A stretch of 64,000 nucleotides of DNA from [Flexibacter] sp. ATCC 35103 (GTDB lineage: Bacteria > Bacteroidota > Bacteroidia > Flavobacteriales > Flavobacteriaceae): the NCBI RefSeq assembly GCF_001975985.1, contig NZ_MTQF01000004.1, positions 621,621 to 685,620 of the forward strand, read 5' to 3'. The first letter of the stretch is position 1. Every line of letters starts with the position of its first letter. The translations under genes and the position numbers were made by a program. This document shows, piece by piece, positions 26,563 through 36,643 of the stretch. The notes below the pieces were generated by a model, which saw only the letters and a list, made by a program, of their open reading frames with translations, searched no databases and was not told the origin of the DNA.

Positions 26563-27089
26563 GTGTTAATTGGTTTTTAGTTATTAATTGATTCTGGTTA
26601 GTTAATCTTTTATATATCTATTTAATAGTATAAGTCATTTCTAAAACCTCTTATTCGCCTCTAAAACATTCTCTTTTTCATTAGCGAATTTATTAACTTT
26701 TGCATGAGTAGAATAATTGAACTCTGTTTTTTTGATGTTTTCAGGAAAGAATTATGGATTACAAAAATTAACTTGGCAATAATCATGATTTGACATTTAT
26801 ACTTCTTTATTTTTGAAAATTCGACAACCGTTTTTAACGCCTAAACCCTTAAAATTAAAAACAAAATAAAAATTAACCTACTTTAAAACACGAAAATAGA
26901 CACAAAAACAACTTTAAAATAAATGAACCCCCTTAAAAAATAGGGCAAAGTTAAAATTATATAAAAAATAATGTTTTGAAAAGCCATTTACTAAAAGTGA
27001 AACCATAACAGAAATTGCACGTAAAAATTCCTACAAAAAAAAAGTCTACTCAAATTGAGCAGACTTTTTAAATTTATTCAAAGTAAGGT
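26563..27089. other. Long AT-rich intergenic region upstream of the porin-like gene
   Basis: No gene is visible. A minus-strand TAACTTTG (26953-26946) is a candidate -7 box that would give a leader of about 375 nt for the porin-like gene. The right end holds the GH5 gene terminator. The remaining bases are AT-rich with no strong hairpin. Confidence 0.4.
27036..27070 (-). terminator. Terminator of the GH5_2-type gene
   Basis: AAGTCTACTCAA pairs with TTGAGCAGACTT with one mismatch; on the minus strand it is followed by nine T. Confidence 0.88.
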
Positions 27090-28055
27090 TTACTTTTCCG
27101 TATTGTATTTTCTTAAAAACTCACGAACTTTAATTCCGGATTCTTTTAAATCTTTTTCTTTCCATTTTCCTTCTGAGTCAGCAAACTTTTTTAAAATAGA
27201 ACAAGTTTCATCTTTATCAGAAACTGACCAGGTTATCCAGCTTATTTTTCGGGCTTCCATCCAATCTATATATTCCTGCCATGCTTTCATATTTAAAGGA
27301 CCGTCACCGGAAGCCTCCATACCCGCAGATTCTGAAATAAATATTGGTAAACCTTTTTTTATTGCATCATCCGTTTTATCCCTCAATTCTTTGCCGTGTG
27401 TTGCCGCATAAAAATGCATTGTATACATTATATTGCTAAATCCTATAATTGGGTCGGCAGCAGGAAGATCAACATCCTGATCCCAATGTGGAGAACCAAC
27501 CAGGATAATATTGCGTGAATCGTTTTCTCTAATGACTTTAATTACCTCTTCGGCATAAGCTTTAACTTCGGGCCAGGATTCATAATCAGGTTCGTTAAAT
27601 ATCTCATATATTATATTAGGATATTTTGCATACTTTTTAGAAACCTCATCAAAAAATACTTTAGCTTCTTTTAGATTAATATTATGACTGTGCCAATCGA
27701 TAATTACATATATATCATTTTTTATGGCACCTTTTACAACTACTTCAATTTTCTCTTTTGAAAGTTGCGGTTCCTTTATATATGACATTTCACCTAATTC
27801 AATTCCCATAGCAGCACGAACTACATTGCAATTAAAATCTTTTTTTAGCCAACCTACTGCTTTTTCATTATAAAATCTTGGCCACATACTATGCCAGCCA
27901 AAACTTAGTCCGCGCAAAACAATTGGCTTATTATTCTTATCTACTAATTGCGTTCCGCGAACACTTAGCTGGCCATGATGTTTTACAAATTGTGCATTCG
28001 AAACAAAAAACACCAATAATAAGGTAAGGATTAAGAGCTTTGTTTTCGTTTTCAT
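27090..28055 (-). CDS. Glycoside hydrolase family 5 (GH5_2-like) endo-glucanase
   Basis: A 321-residue secreted GH5 enzyme, signal peptide ending VSNA-Q. The fold markers are LRGLSFGWHSMW, VVRAAMGI, YVIIDWHSHN, the acid/base Glu155 in IYEIFNEPDY, MYTMHFYAATH and the nucleophile Glu242 in IFISESAG, then ISWITWSVSDKDETCS. This order is characteristic of subfamily 2, whose known members are beta-1,4-endoglucanases. In a mannan locus it would cut glucosyl-glucose runs in glucomannan. It has no carbohydrate-binding module or sorting domain. It lies 11 bp after the GH27 gene on the same strand and ends that operon. Confidence 0.88.
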   Translation of the reverse strand: MKTKTKLLILTLLLVFFVSNAQFVKHHGQLSVRGTQLVDKNNKPIVLRGLSFGWHSMWPRFYNEKAVGWLKKDFNCNVVRAAMGIELGEMSYIKEPQLSKEKIEVVVKGAIKNDIYVIIDWHSHNINLKEAKVFFDEVSKKYAKYPNIIYEIFNEPDYESWPEVKAYAEEVIKVIRENDSRNIILVGSPHWDQDVDLPAADPIIGFSNIMYTMHFYAATHGKELRDKTDDAIKKGLPIFISESAGMEASGDGPLNMKAWQEYIDWMEARKISWITWSVSDKDETCSILKKFADSEGKWKEKDLKESGIKVREFLRKYNTEK

Positions 28056-28066
28056 TAGTATCAGAT

Positions 28067-29305
28067 TTAAGGTATTAATCGCAGTGTAATTACATCATGA
28101 GGAGCAATATCAGCAATAAAATTCTTTTTTGTATTTCCAGCTTCTTTATTTTTCCAAAGATCTTTTAACTTATAAATTGTTTTACTGAAATTAGCTTCAT
28201 AACCAAAATCAGCATCTTTGATACTATGTTTTTTCCAATCGAAATTAATTTTTTTTGCCAATTCACTTCTGTTCAAAAAAGTCACGGCCCAATTACCATC
28301 TGCCAAAGGCTTTACCCAAATTTCAAGGCCATCTTCAGCAGAATATTTAAAACCCTGAATTCCTAATTTATCCTGATTAACAGCAATTAATTCCTTATTG
28401 GTTAAAATTGCAAGTGTCTCTTTTGACATTTTTCTGAAATCATTTCCGGCAACAAGCGGTGAAGCCATCATACACCACATTGCAAAATGCGACTTATCCT
28501 CGGTATCATTCATTTCGTTCCCTACCTCCATCATATCAAAATCATTCCAATGATCCGGACCGGAATATTTACGAATGTCTTTACGCATTTCTACGATCTT
28601 CATAAATCCCCAGGACGACCAGTTTCCTTCTTCGTGTTTGAATTCGCAGTCAAAGCAAGGATAGATATCTCCTGAAATCCTCCATAAATTACCAATTGGT
28701 TTTCCCCATTCCCATGGTTGATTATCTCCCCATTCACAAAGACTGAACACAATAGGTCTTCCGGCAGTTTTAAGTGCATTGCTCATTGTGATATAAGCTT
28801 CTTTAGCCGTAATTCCCTGTGTATTGCACCAATCGTATTTTAAGAAATCTATTCCCAGTTTAGCATAAAAACGGGCATCCTGATATTCGTAACCACGCGT
28901 TCCCGGATAACCTGCACAAGTTTGAGTTCCGGCACAATTGTATAAACCAAATTTCAATCCTTTGCTGTGAACATAATCTATTACTGCTTTCATTCCGCCG
29001 GGAAATTTAACCGGATCAGGAATCAAATCTCCATTTATATCACGTTCTCTGGTCATCCAGCCATCATCGAGTACAATATAATTATATCCTGCGGCAGCCA
29101 TTCCGGATGATACCATAATATCAGCCGTTTCTTTTACTAATTTTTCATCAATACTTGTCCCAAAGGTATTCCAGGAATTCCAGCCCATTGGAGGCGTCAT
29201 TGCCAAACCTTCAAATTTTCCTGCCAGTTGCGTGTGCGTATTTCCCTGACTGAAACCTAAACCTGATATGCTTAAAGCAAACAATAATACTACTGTTTTT
29301 TTCAT
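28067..29305 (-). CDS. Glycoside hydrolase family 27 alpha-galactosidase
   Basis: A 412-residue secreted enzyme, signal peptide MKKTVVLLFALSISGLGFSQ. The (beta/alpha)8 barrel begins TPPMGWNSWNTFGTSIDE and contains YIVLDDGWM, the nucleophile Asp158 in FLKYDWCN, and WRISGDIYPCFDC with the probable acid/base Asp. The C-terminal 90 residues are the usual beta-sandwich (GLEIWVKPLADGNWAVTFLNRS). GH27 removes alpha-1,6-galactose from galactomannan and galactoglucomannan. The GH5 gene starts 11 bp downstream, so the two are cotranscribed. Confidence 0.93.
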   Translation of the reverse strand: MKKTVVLLFALSISGLGFSQGNTHTQLAGKFEGLAMTPPMGWNSWNTFGTSIDEKLVKETADIMVSSGMAAAGYNYIVLDDGWMTRERDINGDLIPDPVKFPGGMKAVIDYVHSKGLKFGLYNCAGTQTCAGYPGTRGYEYQDARFYAKLGIDFLKYDWCNTQGITAKEAYITMSNALKTAGRPIVFSLCEWGDNQPWEWGKPIGNLWRISGDIYPCFDCEFKHEEGNWSSWGFMKIVEMRKDIRKYSGPDHWNDFDMMEVGNEMNDTEDKSHFAMWCMMASPLVAGNDFRKMSKETLAILTNKELIAVNQDKLGIQGFKYSAEDGLEIWVKPLADGNWAVTFLNRSELAKKINFDWKKHSIKDADFGYEANFSKTIYKLKDLWKNKEAGNTKKNFIADIAPHDVITLRLIP

Positions 29306-29384
29306 TTTTATTTATTTTGATATTTTATTATATTCTATTGTTGTTTAATAGTTAGCTATAGAATTAACCGGAAATGATATAAAA

Positions 29385-29417
29385 AACTCCATCGCGATAT
29401 TTCGAAATGGAGTTCTT
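29385..29417 (-). terminator. Terminator of the T9SS type A gene
   Basis: AAACTCCAT pairs with ATGGAGTT across an inner loop that contains CGCGATATTTCG; on the minus strand T-rich sequence follows. Confidence 0.75.
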
Positions 29418-29440
29418 ATTTTAAAAAAAAAGAACCTTAT

Positions 29441-30424
29441 TTAATTTACAACCAAATTTTGAGTCTTTACAATTCCATTTGGATACGTTACCTGTACAAT
29501 ATAAAGCCCTGCTGTTAAAGAAGCTCCAACTGTTGCTTTCAGCGGAAATGATGTTGACGCAGCTGATAAAGGAAAAGTAGCTTTTAAAACACCTGAACCA
29601 TTATATACTTTGCAAATTGTACCCGTTCCTACTGAACTAATTGCCGGAGCATAAATTGTTATATATCCGTTACTATAAGGATTTGGAGCTATTGTTACAT
29701 CATAATTTACTCCCGGCGTATTATTAGAACATCCGGTTAAGTTTAAAGAAACCGAATTGCCATATGATGTTGAAGTAACTGAATTTGACAAACAACCTGA
29801 CGAAGAAGTTGTACTTGTTATATCATATAAAAAATAAGATTGTCCGTTAAGTGGCAGTTTTAATTCAAATACATTTTTAGAAGTTTGCGTAATTATAATA
29901 CTGGCATCAGGAACTCTAGCCGAAATAGTAAAATTGGTATTAGGACTCGGATTTGGATTTGTGGCAACATTAAGTGTTATTATATGATATTGTGTCGTAC
30001 AATAATCGTTTGTTTTTGTGACATAATAACTGGGTTGCACTGGAACATCTGGTGCAATAAATGTAAAAACACTTTGTGCAACCACATTACTGCCATCCAG
30101 AAATTGTACAGTAAGCGTCGTGCCGCCCGCAATAGAACCCGGATTTTTATATAACACTTTAGAAAGTGATAATACCGATGGATTTCCTGAAAATGTAACA
30201 CTTGGATCACTGCAAATCCATTTTACTTCAGTGTAACTGATATTACCCGAAGGTGCCGAAACTGTATAAGTGGGACTTGAAGACAAACAATACGGATTTC
30301 CGCCTGTAATAACCTGAGCATTTGTTATAAAACTGATTAATATTAAAATAAAACTTAATATCGAAAGTCTATTTTGTTTTAAAATTTTAAAAGTGTAAAC
30401 ACTTGAAGAGTCATTTTTTTTCAT
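29441..30424 (-). CDS. T9SS type A cargo protein of unknown function
   Basis: A 327-residue secreted protein. I use the ATG at 30424 (MKKNDSSSVYTFKILKQNRLSILSFILILISFITNAQ), since the upstream in-frame ATG gives an unlikely leader. Residues 40-240 form two or three Ig-like beta modules with paired Cys (GGNPYCLSSSPTY, VKWICSDPSVTFSG, NDYCTTQYHI). The last 85 residues are a type A T9SS sorting domain (VTIAPNPYSNGYI, LTAGLYIVQVTYPNGIVKTQNLVVN). It lies between the glycan-binding lipoprotein and the GH27 gene, so it may help bind or display mannan at the surface; I see no enzyme motif. Confidence 0.75.
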   Translation of the reverse strand: MKKNDSSSVYTFKILKQNRLSILSFILILISFITNAQVITGGNPYCLSSSPTYTVSAPSGNISYTEVKWICSDPSVTFSGNPSVLSLSKVLYKNPGSIAGGTTLTVQFLDGSNVVAQSVFTFIAPDVPVQPSYYVTKTNDYCTTQYHIITLNVATNPNPSPNTNFTISARVPDASIIITQTSKNVFELKLPLNGQSYFLYDITSTTSSSGCLSNSVTSTSYGNSVSLNLTGCSNNTPGVNYDVTIAPNPYSNGYITIYAPAISSVGTGTICKVYNGSGVLKATFPLSAASTSFPLKATVGASLTAGLYIVQVTYPNGIVKTQNLVVN

Positions 30425-30588
30425 GATTTTTTTGTTTTTTATGGTTGTTAGTAATAAAATAAATTTAACCAGAAAATTAAACAATAAATGATATTATTTC
30501 TTCAAATAGCAGTATTATAAAATCACACAACAAATTGATTATCAATTAAAAAGAATCAAAAAAAAAAAAAAAAAAAAACCAAATTCTA

Positions 30589-30629
30589 AAAAAGTATTCC
30601 CTAATTGAGTAGATTAGGGAATACTTAAA
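30589..30629 (-). terminator. Terminator of the susCD operon, with a 21-A tract
   Basis: AAGTATTCCCTAAT pairs with ATTAGGGAATACTT around a 7 nt loop. On the minus strand it is followed by T-rich sequence including 21 consecutive T (30578-30558). Confidence 0.88.
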
Positions 30630-30649
30630 ACAAAACTCAAAATAATATA

Positions 30650-31705
30650 CTATTTCAAAACAAATCCCATATCATCCATCAGGATTGTGTTACCTCCAAA
30701 ACCTCCGGATTCCTGCAATGTTAACTGATCAAAAGTGGTTGGATTTCCTATCTCAGAGAAAGGGATTTCAATGGTAGTCCAGTTTGTAGCCAGAGATTTC
30801 TTGATTTGGTAAGCCCATCCGCCAAAAACAAATGTTATACTTGCATTAGTATTAGCTGAAATACTTTTTACCTTAACTCTAAAAGCTTTATACTTAGAAA
30901 CATCTCTTGAATTAAATTTCATATCTGCGCCATTCCATCCGCCAAAAACAAATTTAATTGATGATTCTCCTTGTACTTTATCCACTTTATAACCCGTATC
31001 AAAAGAGTCTGCAGTCTGCCACATCCAGTGACCTGCATCTCCTTGCATTACATCATCATAAAGTGCAGAACCAATAGCTTCTGCAGAAACTGCAGTACCT
31101 GAAATATTAGTAACTGACACATATTTATCAGTCGCATTGGCTGGCATTTTAAATTTAATTTCAGTTAAAGTAGAAGATACAACCGGTACATTTTCTGTCC
31201 CTACTTTTACAATAGGATTCAGGAAATAATCACCATTAAGAGTAACCATATCACCTTCTTGAGCGTTTATAGAATTAAACCAATTAAATGTTGGTGCCGG
31301 AGGTGCAACGGTTAAATTAAAAACAGCTGTTCCGCTTCCTGTCACTACTTTTAACTGATTTGCTGCATTAGCATAAGGCGTTTTTTCATCAACCAATATA
31401 ACAATATCTGTATCTGTTACAAAAGTGGGTCTGAAATACGTCTCAAAATCATTAAAATATACCTTTTGTGTAGATAATAATCCTTTTCCGTGTATGATAT
31501 AGTAGTTTTTTGGATCTACTAAAGTAACCGGAGTTGACGGTAAAAGATTTCCGGCAGTATCATAACCTGAACGTGATATAGATTCTATAACCGGTGCACC
31601 TGTATAAACTGAAGCACTATCATCATTCGAGCACGAACTAAAAAACATTAAAGATAACATCCATGTCATACATGCTGTTAACGAAACAATTTTTATATTT
31701 TTCAT
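30650..31705 (-). CDS. Surface glycan-binding lipoprotein (IPT/TIG and C-terminal glycan-binding domain)
   Basis: A 351-residue lipoprotein with lipobox FFSSC. Residues 40-130 and 135-215 look like IPT/TIG beta modules (PVTLVDPKNYYIIHGKGLLSTQKVYFND, GDMVTLNGDYFLNPIVKVGTENVPVVSS). The C-terminal 135 residues, with MWQTADSFDTGY, IKFVFGGWNGADMKF and ITFVFGGWAYQIKK, resemble the glycan-binding domain of SGBP-B proteins. The repeated Trp/Phe pairs are plausible sugar stackers. It is the third gene of susC-susD-SGBP, 17 bp after susD, and should help SusCD capture mannan at the cell surface. Confidence 0.85.
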   Translation of the reverse strand: MKNIKIVSLTACMTWMLSLMFFSSCSNDDSASVYTGAPVIESISRSGYDTAGNLLPSTPVTLVDPKNYYIIHGKGLLSTQKVYFNDFETYFRPTFVTDTDIVILVDEKTPYANAANQLKVVTGSGTAVFNLTVAPPAPTFNWFNSINAQEGDMVTLNGDYFLNPIVKVGTENVPVVSSTLTEIKFKMPANATDKYVSVTNISGTAVSAEAIGSALYDDVMQGDAGHWMWQTADSFDTGYKVDKVQGESSIKFVFGGWNGADMKFNSRDVSKYKAFRVKVKSISANTNASITFVFGGWAYQIKKSLATNWTTIEIPFSEIGNPTTFDQLTLQESGGFGGNTILMDDMGFVLK

Positions 31706-31722
31706 ATTTTTATTTTTAAAAA

Positions 31723-33321
31723 TTATTTAAAAGTATACGGTGCTACTTCTGTTAATTTTGGATTTTTAATCAAATCATCTGCCGGGTAAGGCAATAAAAG
31801 GTTGCTTGCAGAAATCGAAATGTGTTTTTCTGTAACCTTATCCCCTCTGTTTTGCGCTTCTAAAATTGCTTTTGCTTTAGCGAAAGGCAAACGTCCTAAG
31901 TCAAAATAATAATCTCCTTCACAGGCAAGTTCTGCACGTCTTTCTTTGAAAATATCATCAAATGAAATCGATGCTTTAACAGGAAGTCCGGCTCTTAAGC
32001 GAACTGCATTAAATGATTTTAATGCCATAGCATCTGTAGTACTGCCTGATTGTCCGCCCAAAATAGCTTCGGCGTGAATTAATAATAGTTCCGCATAACG
32101 CATCATATAACTATTCATACTGCTTTCGCCGTTAAACGGAGGATTAAATGGACCTGTAATTGGTAAATTCTCTTTTCCGATTACGTATTTTTTCAATCCC
32201 GCCCCTGAACTTTGAGCTTCATTTTCTATCGCAAATGTATAACCTAAAATTAGCGGGGAATCAACAGCAAGTGTTTGAGCATAAGTTAAATTAGGATAAA
32301 AATCACCCGGCAGCATAAAAGTTTCTTTTCTTCTTTTATCACCATCTTCAAAAACATTATGAATCAAATCCTGAGATGGTGCTATTTGTCCTGAATAAGT
32401 AGTTTCTACCAATCTGTTTTCAGGAGCGAACAAAGTATTAGAGAAGTTACCTTCAAAATAAGTTCCGGCACCTGTCCATTGCCATGAAAATATAGACTCT
32501 TCATTATTATTGTTTTTCTGCAAAAATAAATCGGCAAAAGATTTTGTAGGCAATTCTTCTCCACCCAACAATTTAAACTCTCCACTATTAATTACTTCCT
32601 GAGCCATTTGTCTCGCCAGATCGTATTTCTTTTGGTACAAATAAACTTTTGCTAAAAAAGCTTTTGCAGATCCGCTTGACACATGCGCATTCGATGCATA
32701 ATCTGAACCTCTGTTTTTTGTTCTTAAATTCGCTATCGCAAATTTTAAATCATTCTCTATAAATTTGTAAACATCTTCAGTAGGATTACTTGGGATCACA
32801 AAATTTTTAGAATAGTCAGCATTGTTTTCTATAATTGGCACATTTCCCCATAATCTTACTAAGAAGAAATACGAAAAAGCTCTTATAAAATGTGACTCTC
32901 CCAATGCATTATTCAAGGCTTCCTTGCTCACATTAGGTCCCACACTTTGAGGCAAATTACTGATATAGGCATTAGAATTTGCAATTGCCCCAAAACAAGA
33001 TCTCCAGGCATCAGAAATAAAAGCCTGAGAATTGGTAAAACTTAAATCTGTGAACTTACCAAAATCATTGTACTGGCTTGCATACATATTACCTGAAATT
33101 ACATCTGTAATACCATAAAATGCCGATTTATTCATGTTGAACCAAACGATACCATACAATCCGTTACTGGCATTATCAAGTTTTGAATCTGAATCGTAAT
33201 AATTACCTATTGTAGGGGTTCCCTCTGCCGGCACATCAAGAAAATCCTGAGAACAAGACGATGAGATCAACAATATCAACGCCATAGCAATAGCACTGTT
33301 TATTTTTAGTATATTTTTCAT
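31723..33321 (-). CDS. susD-like: SusD/RagB-family nutrient-binding lipoprotein
   Basis: A 532-residue outer-membrane lipoprotein with lipobox ISSSC. SusD markers include DFLDVPAEGTPTIGNYYDSDSKLDNASNGLYG at the start, tetratricopeptide-like helices (GSAKAFLAKVYLYQKKYDLARQMAQEVINSGEF), YMMRYAELLLIHAEAILGG and IFKERRAELACEGDYYFDLGRL near the end. SusD acts as a lid on SusC and hands over oligosaccharides. It lies 11 bp after the susC gene. By context the ligand is a beta-mannan oligosaccharide. Confidence 0.95.
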   Translation of the reverse strand: MKNILKINSAIAMALILLISSSCSQDFLDVPAEGTPTIGNYYDSDSKLDNASNGLYGIVWFNMNKSAFYGITDVISGNMYASQYNDFGKFTDLSFTNSQAFISDAWRSCFGAIANSNAYISNLPQSVGPNVSKEALNNALGESHFIRAFSYFFLVRLWGNVPIIENNADYSKNFVIPSNPTEDVYKFIENDLKFAIANLRTKNRGSDYASNAHVSSGSAKAFLAKVYLYQKKYDLARQMAQEVINSGEFKLLGGEELPTKSFADLFLQKNNNNEESIFSWQWTGAGTYFEGNFSNTLFAPENRLVETTYSGQIAPSQDLIHNVFEDGDKRRKETFMLPGDFYPNLTYAQTLAVDSPLILGYTFAIENEAQSSGAGLKKYVIGKENLPITGPFNPPFNGESSMNSYMMRYAELLLIHAEAILGGQSGSTTDAMALKSFNAVRLRAGLPVKASISFDDIFKERRAELACEGDYYFDLGRLPFAKAKAILEAQNRGDKVTEKHISISASNLLLPYPADDLIKNPKLTEVAPYTFK

Positions 33322-33332
33322 ATTAATTCGTA

Positions 33333-36300
33333 TTAAAATTCAACATTAAAACCAAAAGTTATTTGTCTTGGCGTTGGGTAACGTCCGTTATCCACACCTG
33401 ATAACAATGCATCCTGGTTATAAGAACCTACTTCTGGATCATATCCTTTATATTTTGTAAACGTAAATAAGTTTTGCCCGGAAGCATACAGCCTCAATCT
33501 TGATAATTTTAATTTCGAAATCATATCAGAAGGCAGAGAATACCCCAGAGTTACGTTCTGAACTCTTAAATACGATCCGTTTTCTATAAAGCGGGTTGAT
33601 ACTGCATTGTTTATATTATCATAAGTTGATGGTCTTGGAAGAGAAGCATCTAAATTAGAAGCGGAATAAAAATCTGCTGCTTCTGTTAAATAATTCGTCC
33701 CCATATTGCTATTCATTGTACCTGAAGCACGAGTTAAATTCATTAACTTATTTCCGGCAGTTCCCTGAACAAAAACAGATAAATCGACATTTTTATATTT
33801 AAAGTTGTTGGTAAATCCATAAGTAAATTTAGGATTAGGATTTCCTATGTTAACCATATCTTTTAAGTCAATAACACCATCGTTATTTTGATCTTTATAG
33901 ATAACATCTCCTTTTTGAAAACTAGGCAATAATGAGTTAGTTCCGTTTTTCAAAACTACTTTAGCTCCGGTTCCGTCTGTATGTCCGTAAGTTGTCAAAT
34001 CATCATCTGTTCTGTAAATCCCTAAAGCTTCGTAACCTATAAATGACCCTATTGGCAAACCTTCCTGAGTTCTTGAAACTGTTACTGTATTATAAGCAAG
34101 CGTACCCATTGTTCTAACAATATTTAAACCTGCCATATTAGTCACTTTATTTTCATATTTGGTAAAGTTTAAATTCGCATTCCATGAAAAATTTTCCGTG
34201 AATTTCTCCGTATAACCCAGCGTAATCTCAATACCTTTATTTTCCATGCTGCCAAGATTAAAGTACGGAGGATTTACACCACCTTCATAATCTCCACCAC
34301 CAGAAAGAAAATTTGGCAAAGGAACCTGATACAAGAAGTTTTTAGAAACTTTTTTATACAAATCTACAGATGCAGTAAGCTTAGATTTAAACAATGCAAA
34401 ATCTAATCCTAAGTTCGTTTGATCCTGAGTTTCCCATTTCAAATCTTTATTAGGTGTATTTGATGGCAAATAAGAAGTTCCCATTGAACTGTTAATCAAG
34501 TGCAAATTCGCATCATATAAGTTATTACCAATTTGATTATTTCCGGTTTGTCCCCAGCCAAATCTAAGTTTTATTCCATCAACATATTTTTTAGTCCCTT
34601 CCATAAAAGCCTCATTTGAAAGTTTCCATGAACCGCCAACAGAACTAAAAACGCCCCATTTACTGCCAACAAAAAATTTAGAAGATCCATCCGTTCTTAC
34701 TGCAGCAGAAATTCCGTATTTGTCTCCATAATCATAAACTACCCTTCCTAAATAAGATGCTAAAGTCTGAGTTCCTGAATATACACCACTTGTTACCGCT
34801 TTAGGCAAATCAGATGCCGCCAGAGATTTATCATTATTATCTTTATAACCTTCTCCTGTTATCGTATATCCTTCCCAGTGCGCTCTGTTAGATTCCTGCA
34901 CCGCTAAAACTGTAAAGTTGTGTTTGCCAATAGTGTTTCTATAAGTAAGCATGTTTTTTAAGTTCCATGAATTACCACTAGACGGACTGTAATATAAATT
35001 AGCAAAACTTTTTACCGCATTACCCAATGAATACATGGGATCAAATCGCTGTCCTAAATTATCATAGATATAACCACCAGCTTCAAAACGATATTCTAAA
35101 CCTTTAAATAAATCAACCTGAGTATAAAAATTCCCCGAATAGTTTTTTCTTACCAGCGTATTAGAACCTAATAATGATGTTGCTACAGGATTAACAAATG
35201 ATGTTGCTCCTCCGGCTGGCGGACCTGCAAAAGCACCTGATAATTCTCTCACAGCTACATCCGGAGTTGCTAATAACGAAGTTGCTACAACTCCGTTAAA
35301 CTGTCCGTTTAAAGTTAATTTTTCGTCTGTAATTGCACCGCTTACATTAATACCAACCTTAATAAAACTATTTACTTTGGCATCAACATTGGTTCTGAAA
35401 TTATATCTTTTAAATCCGGATTCGATTACAATACCTTCCTGATTTAATACTCCTCCTGATATATAATAATTTATTCCGTCCTTACCACCTGAAAAAGACA
35501 ACTGGTTCGAGGTCATTATACCTGTTTGATAAATAGCATCCTGCCAATCTGTTCCTTGTCCTAAAACTTCAGGATGAGCAAATTCCGGACGTTTAGCCGT
35601 AGGGTCATAAACCTCAGCAAGTGCATTTTGATGAATTGCATATTGCTGCAGATTCATAGAATGTAATTTCTTAGGAAGATTGCTGATTGAATATGAATTT
35701 TCGAATGATAATTTTCCTGTACCTTTTTTACCGGATTTCGTAGTTACAATTACTACTCCGTTAGCTCCGCGTGAACCATAAATAGCCGTTGCAGAAGCAT
35801 CTTTTAAAATATCGATAGACTCAATATCATTAGGATTGATAAGTGCTAAAGGACTTAATGTAATATTTCCTGAATTAGAAAAATTAGAATTTCCGGATGC
35901 ATTTCTACCAGATGTAGACGAGTTACGTGCATCTCCGGATATTGGTACACCATCAATTACATACAATGGTTCATTAGTTCCTGTTAGAGACGAAACCCCT
36001 CTAATTTTTACAGACACATTACTTCCCGGCTCACCTGAATTGCTGCTCACAACAACTCCCGCAGCTTTACCCTGCATCATCTGGTCGAAAGAAACTACTT
36101 TTAAATTTTCAATATCCTTAGAACTAATACTCGAAATAGCACTATTTATATCTTTCCTCTTTTGAGTTCCGTAACCTATTACGACTACATCTTTTAAATC
36201 TTCGGCATTTGTTTTTAAAACGACATTAATAGTTTTATTTGTTCCTACAGCTATCCTTTGCGTATTAAAACCAATAAAAGAAAATACTAAAGTAGAATTT

Positions 36301-36530
36301 GCAGGAACATCAATAGTGTATTTACCATCAAAATCTGTTGAAACGGTTGTTTTTAGTCCTACAACCGAAATATTTGCGCCAGGAATAGACAATCCTTTTT
36401 CATCAGATACAATTCCCGATACTTTTACCTGAGCCGTAATAAAATTACTGGTCAGCAACAAAAATAAAATCAAAGGAACTGCTCTGTGGTTAGCATTCCA
36501 ATGAATGAAGTTAGTCATTAGTTTTTTCAT
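33333..36530 (-). CDS. susC-like: SusC/RagA-family TonB-linked outer-membrane transporter
   Basis: A 1065-residue TonB-dependent transporter. After the signal peptide comes a carboxypeptidase-D-like domain (about 33-115: VKVSGIVSDEKGLSIPGANISV). The plug begins DVVVIGYGTQKRKDI, with IRGVSSLTGTNEPLYVIDGVP and DASATAIYGSRGANGVVIVTTKSG, all hallmarks of the SusC family. The 22-strand barrel follows to the final ITFGFNVEF. It imports mannan oligosaccharides with the SusD protein in the next gene. A minus-strand TAGATTTG box and a palindrome lie upstream. Confidence 0.97.
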   Translation of the reverse strand: MKKLMTNFIHWNANHRAVPLILFLLLTSNFITAQVKVSGIVSDEKGLSIPGANISVVGLKTTVSTDFDGKYTIDVPANSTLVFSFIGFNTQRIAVGTNKTINVVLKTNAEDLKDVVVIGYGTQKRKDINSAISSISSKDIENLKVVSFDQMMQGKAAGVVVSSNSGEPGSNVSVKIRGVSSLTGTNEPLYVIDGVPISGDARNSSTSGRNASGNSNFSNSGNITLSPLALINPNDIESIDILKDASATAIYGSRGANGVVIVTTKSGKKGTGKLSFENSYSISNLPKKLHSMNLQQYAIHQNALAEVYDPTAKRPEFAHPEVLGQGTDWQDAIYQTGIMTSNQLSFSGGKDGINYYISGGVLNQEGIVIESGFKRYNFRTNVDAKVNSFIKVGINVSGAITDEKLTLNGQFNGVVATSLLATPDVAVRELSGAFAGPPAGGATSFVNPVATSLLGSNTLVRKNYSGNFYTQVDLFKGLEYRFEAGGYIYDNLGQRFDPMYSLGNAVKSFANLYYSPSSGNSWNLKNMLTYRNTIGKHNFTVLAVQESNRAHWEGYTITGEGYKDNNDKSLAASDLPKAVTSGVYSGTQTLASYLGRVVYDYGDKYGISAAVRTDGSSKFFVGSKWGVFSSVGGSWKLSNEAFMEGTKKYVDGIKLRFGWGQTGNNQIGNNLYDANLHLINSSMGTSYLPSNTPNKDLKWETQDQTNLGLDFALFKSKLTASVDLYKKVSKNFLYQVPLPNFLSGGGDYEGGVNPPYFNLGSMENKGIEITLGYTEKFTENFSWNANLNFTKYENKVTNMAGLNIVRTMGTLAYNTVTVSRTQEGLPIGSFIGYEALGIYRTDDDLTTYGHTDGTGAKVVLKNGTNSLLPSFQKGDVIYKDQNNDGVIDLKDMVNIGNPNPKFTYGFTNNFKYKNVDLSVFVQGTAGNKLMNLTRASGTMNSNMGTNYLTEAADFYSASNLDASLPRPSTYDNINNAVSTRFIENGSYLRVQNVTLGYSLPSDMISKLKLSRLRLYASGQNLFTFTKYKGYDPEVGSYNQDALLSGVDNGRYPTPRQITFGFNVEF

Positions 36531-36611
36531 AATAAATGTTTGGTTAGTTTAAATTTGTTTGATAATTCAAGTCCTAAAAAAAGATGGTATTTATTTTCTT
36601 AAATTATTTAA

Positions 36612-36619
36612 CAAATCTA
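36612..36619 (-). promoter_or_regulatory. Candidate -7 box of the susCD operon
   Basis: On the minus strand TAGATTTG matches TANNTTTG. No -33 TTG is present, as expected if an activator replaces it. Confidence 0.5.
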
Positions 36620-36643
36620 TAACACAAGAAAACATTAAATCGA

